This document shows, piece by piece, positions 14,423-16,328 of a stretch of 16,328 bases of DNA; the first letter of the stretch is position 1, and every line of letters begins with the position of its first letter. The translations under genes were made by a program, and so were the position numbers. The notes beneath the pieces are model-generated. The model worked only from the letters and a program-made list of their open reading frames with translations, ran no database searches and had not been told where the DNA came from. Origin of the DNA: Nitrosomonas sp. GTDB taxonomy: Bacteria; Pseudomonadota; Gammaproteobacteria; Burkholderiales; Nitrosomonadaceae. Location of the stretch: the NCBI GenBank assembly GCA_021774205.1, contig JAJFJI010000329.1, positions 1 to 16,328 of the forward strand. The letters are read 5' to 3'.

Positions 14423-15957
14423 TGATTAGTTTCCGGTGGCCAGAATGGGCTGATTCTGTTGAAAGAATTCCAGGCACGGTTCAATTCCATTTCTTTCTGA
14501 AGGCTATAATGCAGAGTCCATCCTAAGATAATACCAATGGCTTCATTTTGCCCCCGTTTCTTTTTGGTTATTTTCACTTCATTTAATAATTTTTTGATAG
14601 CTGTATTGGCATTCACCGCGCCAAATATGTCGTGTAGTTTGTGTAAAGTGCGGAGATACTGACTCGTTTTGTTATTTGGATAAAGATCAGAAAAAAACTC
14701 AGTTACGACGCATTGTTTTTTTGTAGTAGTTCGTAAAGAATGCAGGTCTGATGCATTTAATTCCATCAGCGTTTTTCCATATTTCTTAAGCTTTTGATGC
14801 TGTTCATTTAACAGCGTGTTGGCCAATTCAAGTGTATTTTTTGTTTTCAACTGGCTCGGTAACGGTTCAGCGGTCAGCCATGCGCCAAGCTTTAACATGA
14901 TTTCCAGGTAGCGCTTTGATTTAACAGCACGGCGTGCATTTTTGTGATGTTGGTGGCGTAATTGCTTGCTCGCTCTCATGAGCATGCTGATACCCGTATG
15001 ATCAGCGTAACTATCTTGTATGGTCTGTAACGTGGTGTTGATAAAAACATCCCAGTCTAATGCCGGATTAAATTGTGTCGTGAGCCATTTTAATTCTTGT
15101 GTCAGTGACACGACTGTTTCTTTGGGGAAAGTGCTCGAAAATATTTTTAATGCGGATTGTTGTTTTTTCAGTGCAACGTGCATTTGATGCAGGTATTCAA
15201 GCTCACCTTCTTTCAGCATGCCATTTTCGTTGCTGCTTAAATGTCCCAGACAATCCCCGCAGATAGTTTTAAGTGCCGTTTTTACGCACATATCCACATT
15301 TAGCGGTTTAAAGGTTGCTTTAATTGGTGATCTTTTGTGGCCAGAACTAAGTGTGTAACCGCGCTCTGCTTTGCTGGCGTTTTCCAGTCTAAGTGAAAAT
15401 GGAGAAACCTTTTGTAGCGCTAAAGCAAGCTGAAATAGCTGTGTAGCATCGCCCGATTTGAGTTCTAACTCTATTTCGCAAAGTGGCATGCTTGAATGAT
15501 CTGTCGAAATTTTTCCACGGTCCAGACAAAACTCGATTTTGCTGCCATCTTCTAAGTGAAGTAAGCGGGTGTTGCGGGTAAATTGGGTTGAGAATATTGG
15601 CTGTAATTGTTGGGCAAGCGCGGGATTATTAAAAAGTTGATTAAGCTCAGGATCAATGATTTTTGTGTAATCTGGTTGTGCGTTCTTTACTGGCACTTCC
15701 AGTTCGCGATGCTGAAATAGACCTGCCGATATTTGACCTTTATCTTTTACGGTTTGTATCCAGCGTCTGCCATTTCGGCGCACACGAAATGCTATCCCAT
15801 GATTTTTTAAATAGAAGTCTGGTGTGTCGTAATAAATACTGTAAAGTTTATGCGTTCTTGGGCAAGAAATGCTAAGAGATTCTAGCAATGGCAAACACAG
15901 CAACCGATTGCTGTGTTTTAATGGTACTGTTAACTTGAGCTCAATTTCAACAGACAT
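14407..15957 (-). CDS. CYTH-CHAD domain protein (inorganic triphosphatase-like)
   Basis: A 516-residue two-domain protein. The N-terminal CYTH domain (about residues 1-205) has the ExExK signature EIELK at 4-8. It also keeps the acidic and basic tunnel residues expected of an active triphosphatase: FRVRR 57-61, Lys71, RELEV 84-88, EIELE 161-165, and Lys195 and Arg199 in SKAERGY. The C-terminal CHAD domain (about 225-500) is a helical, basic-histidine domain known to bind polyphosphate. Its first signature, HQMHVALKKQQSALKIF (257-273), has several usual arginines replaced by His, Lys and Gln; the later LHSLR (405-409) is kept. The arrangement resembles E. coli YgiF (tripolyphosphatase), but the true substrate is unknown. 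It starts at ATG 15957 without a clear Shine-Dalgarno site and converges on fba. Confidence 0.88.
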   Translation of the reverse strand: MSVEIELKLTVPLKHSNRLLCLPLLESLSISCPRTHKLYSIYYDTPDFYLKNHGIAFRVRRNGRRWIQTVKDKGQISAGLFQHRELEVPVKNAQPDYTKIIDPELNQLFNNPALAQQLQPIFSTQFTRNTRLLHLEDGSKIEFCLDRGKISTDHSSMPLCEIELELKSGDATQLFQLALALQKVSPFSLRLENASKAERGYTLSSGHKRSPIKATFKPLNVDMCVKTALKTICGDCLGHLSSNENGMLKEGELEYLHQMHVALKKQQSALKIFSSTFPKETVVSLTQELKWLTTQFNPALDWDVFINTTLQTIQDSYADHTGISMLMRASKQLRHQHHKNARRAVKSKRYLEIMLKLGAWLTAEPLPSQLKTKNTLELANTLLNEQHQKLKKYGKTLMELNASDLHSLRTTTKKQCVVTEFFSDLYPNNKTSQYLRTLHKLHDIFGAVNANTAIKKLLNEVKITKKKRGQNEAIGIILGWTLHYSLQKEMELNRAWNSFNRISPFWPPETNQKLRQ

Positions 15958-16091
15958 CTGTTCAGGATAAAATCCCCATGGATGAACATAATTTCATGAT
16001 GAATCCGTTATTGCTGTGCACAGTGAAATTCAGATATTGCCGCAATCATGCGTTTTCAAAGTAAACGCCGCTCTTCATAAACATTTCTTAG

Positions 16092-16328
16092 CTATTTCTC
16101 TGGCGGTATATAACCAGCAGGTTGTTCTGCGCCTGTACCGAAGAAATAGGACTCCAGTTGACCTGCCAAATATTCACGGGCTTTAATATCTGACAAATTC
16201 AAGCGGTATTCGTTGACTAGCATGGTTTGATGTTTAAGCCATTCGTTCCAGGCTTCTTTTGAGACATTCTCAAAGATACGTTTGCCAATTTCGCCCGGGT
16301 AAGTTTGAAAATCAAGTCCTTCCGCTTC
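16092..16328 (-). CDS. yggX: Probable Fe(2+)-trafficking protein, 3' part
   Basis: The last 78 codons of a gene that enters from beyond the window's right edge, ending at TAG (16092-16094). The peptide reads EAEGLDFQTYPGEIGKRIFE at its visible start, followed by SKEAWNEWLKHQTMLVNEYRLN, and ends PAGYIPPEK. This matches the YggX family, small cytoplasmic proteins of about 90 residues linked to iron handling and protection of Fe-S clusters from oxidation. Compared with the family, only about a dozen N-terminal residues, including the conserved cysteine, should lie outside the window. It has the same orientation as the CYTH-CHAD gene, 134 bp away, with no T-tailed terminator seen between them. 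Confidence 0.93.
   Translation of the reverse strand, partial: EAEGLDFQTYPGEIGKRIFENVSKEAWNEWLKHQTMLVNEYRLNLSDIKAREYLAGQLESYFFGTGAEQPAGYIPPEK

Noticed and set aside
16014..16023. 10-bp palindrome CTGTGCACAG between the CYTH-CHAD gene and yggX
   Set aside because: Single short palindrome with no partner site or known operator match; could be chance.
1..16328. tRNA or rRNA genes, CRISPR arrays, phage genes or defence systems
   Set aside because: None seen; nearly all sequence is taken by recognisable core genes, and the only repeat-rich stretch is the small element at 10446-10603.

Overview
This 16.3 kb window reads as a chromosomal core region of a moderately AT-rich betaproteobacterium. The gene order def-fmt-rsmB-DUF4390-ntrY-ntrX followed by tkt-gap-pgk-pyk-fba, with yggX nearby, fits a Nitrosomonadales-type genome, probably a low-GC Nitrosomonas. 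That assignment is inferred from synteny and protein flavour; no database search was possible.

Region 1 (96-3575) holds translation and RNA-modification genes: peptide deformylase, methionyl-tRNA formyltransferase and 16S rRNA m5C967 methyltransferase. A small exported DUF4390 protein follows. Genes from fmt onward overlap or nearly touch, so the block looks like one transcription unit running into the two-component genes.

Region 2 (3572-7082) is the ntrY-ntrX two-component system. NtrY is a complete membrane histidine kinase. NtrX has intact receiver and Fis-type DNA-binding domains, but its central sigma54-activator AAA+ domain has lost the Walker A lysine, the Walker B acidic pair, the GAFTGA loop, both arginine-finger positions and the sensor II arginine. 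It should therefore work as a DNA-binding regulator without ATPase-driven sigma54 activation.

Region 3 (7139-14422) is a central carbon cluster: transketolase, GapA-type glyceraldehyde-3-phosphate dehydrogenase, phosphoglycerate kinase, pyruvate kinase and class II fructose-bisphosphate aldolase. In an autotroph these enzymes serve the Calvin cycle and glycolysis/gluconeogenesis. gap is followed by two tandem intrinsic terminators. Directly in the T-tract of the second sits a 142-bp non-coding miniature transposon-like element (10454-10595) with perfect 12-bp GTAA-starting terminal inverted repeats and a perfect 8-bp target duplication, the signature of the IS66 family. It separates gap from pgk and is the most notable mobile feature here.

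Region 4 (14396-16328) is on the minus strand. A CYTH-CHAD triphosphatase/polyphosphate-associated protein converges on fba, and its stop codon lies in the loop of the shared terminator hairpin. The 3' part of yggX (Fe(2+)-trafficking protein) is cut by the window end.
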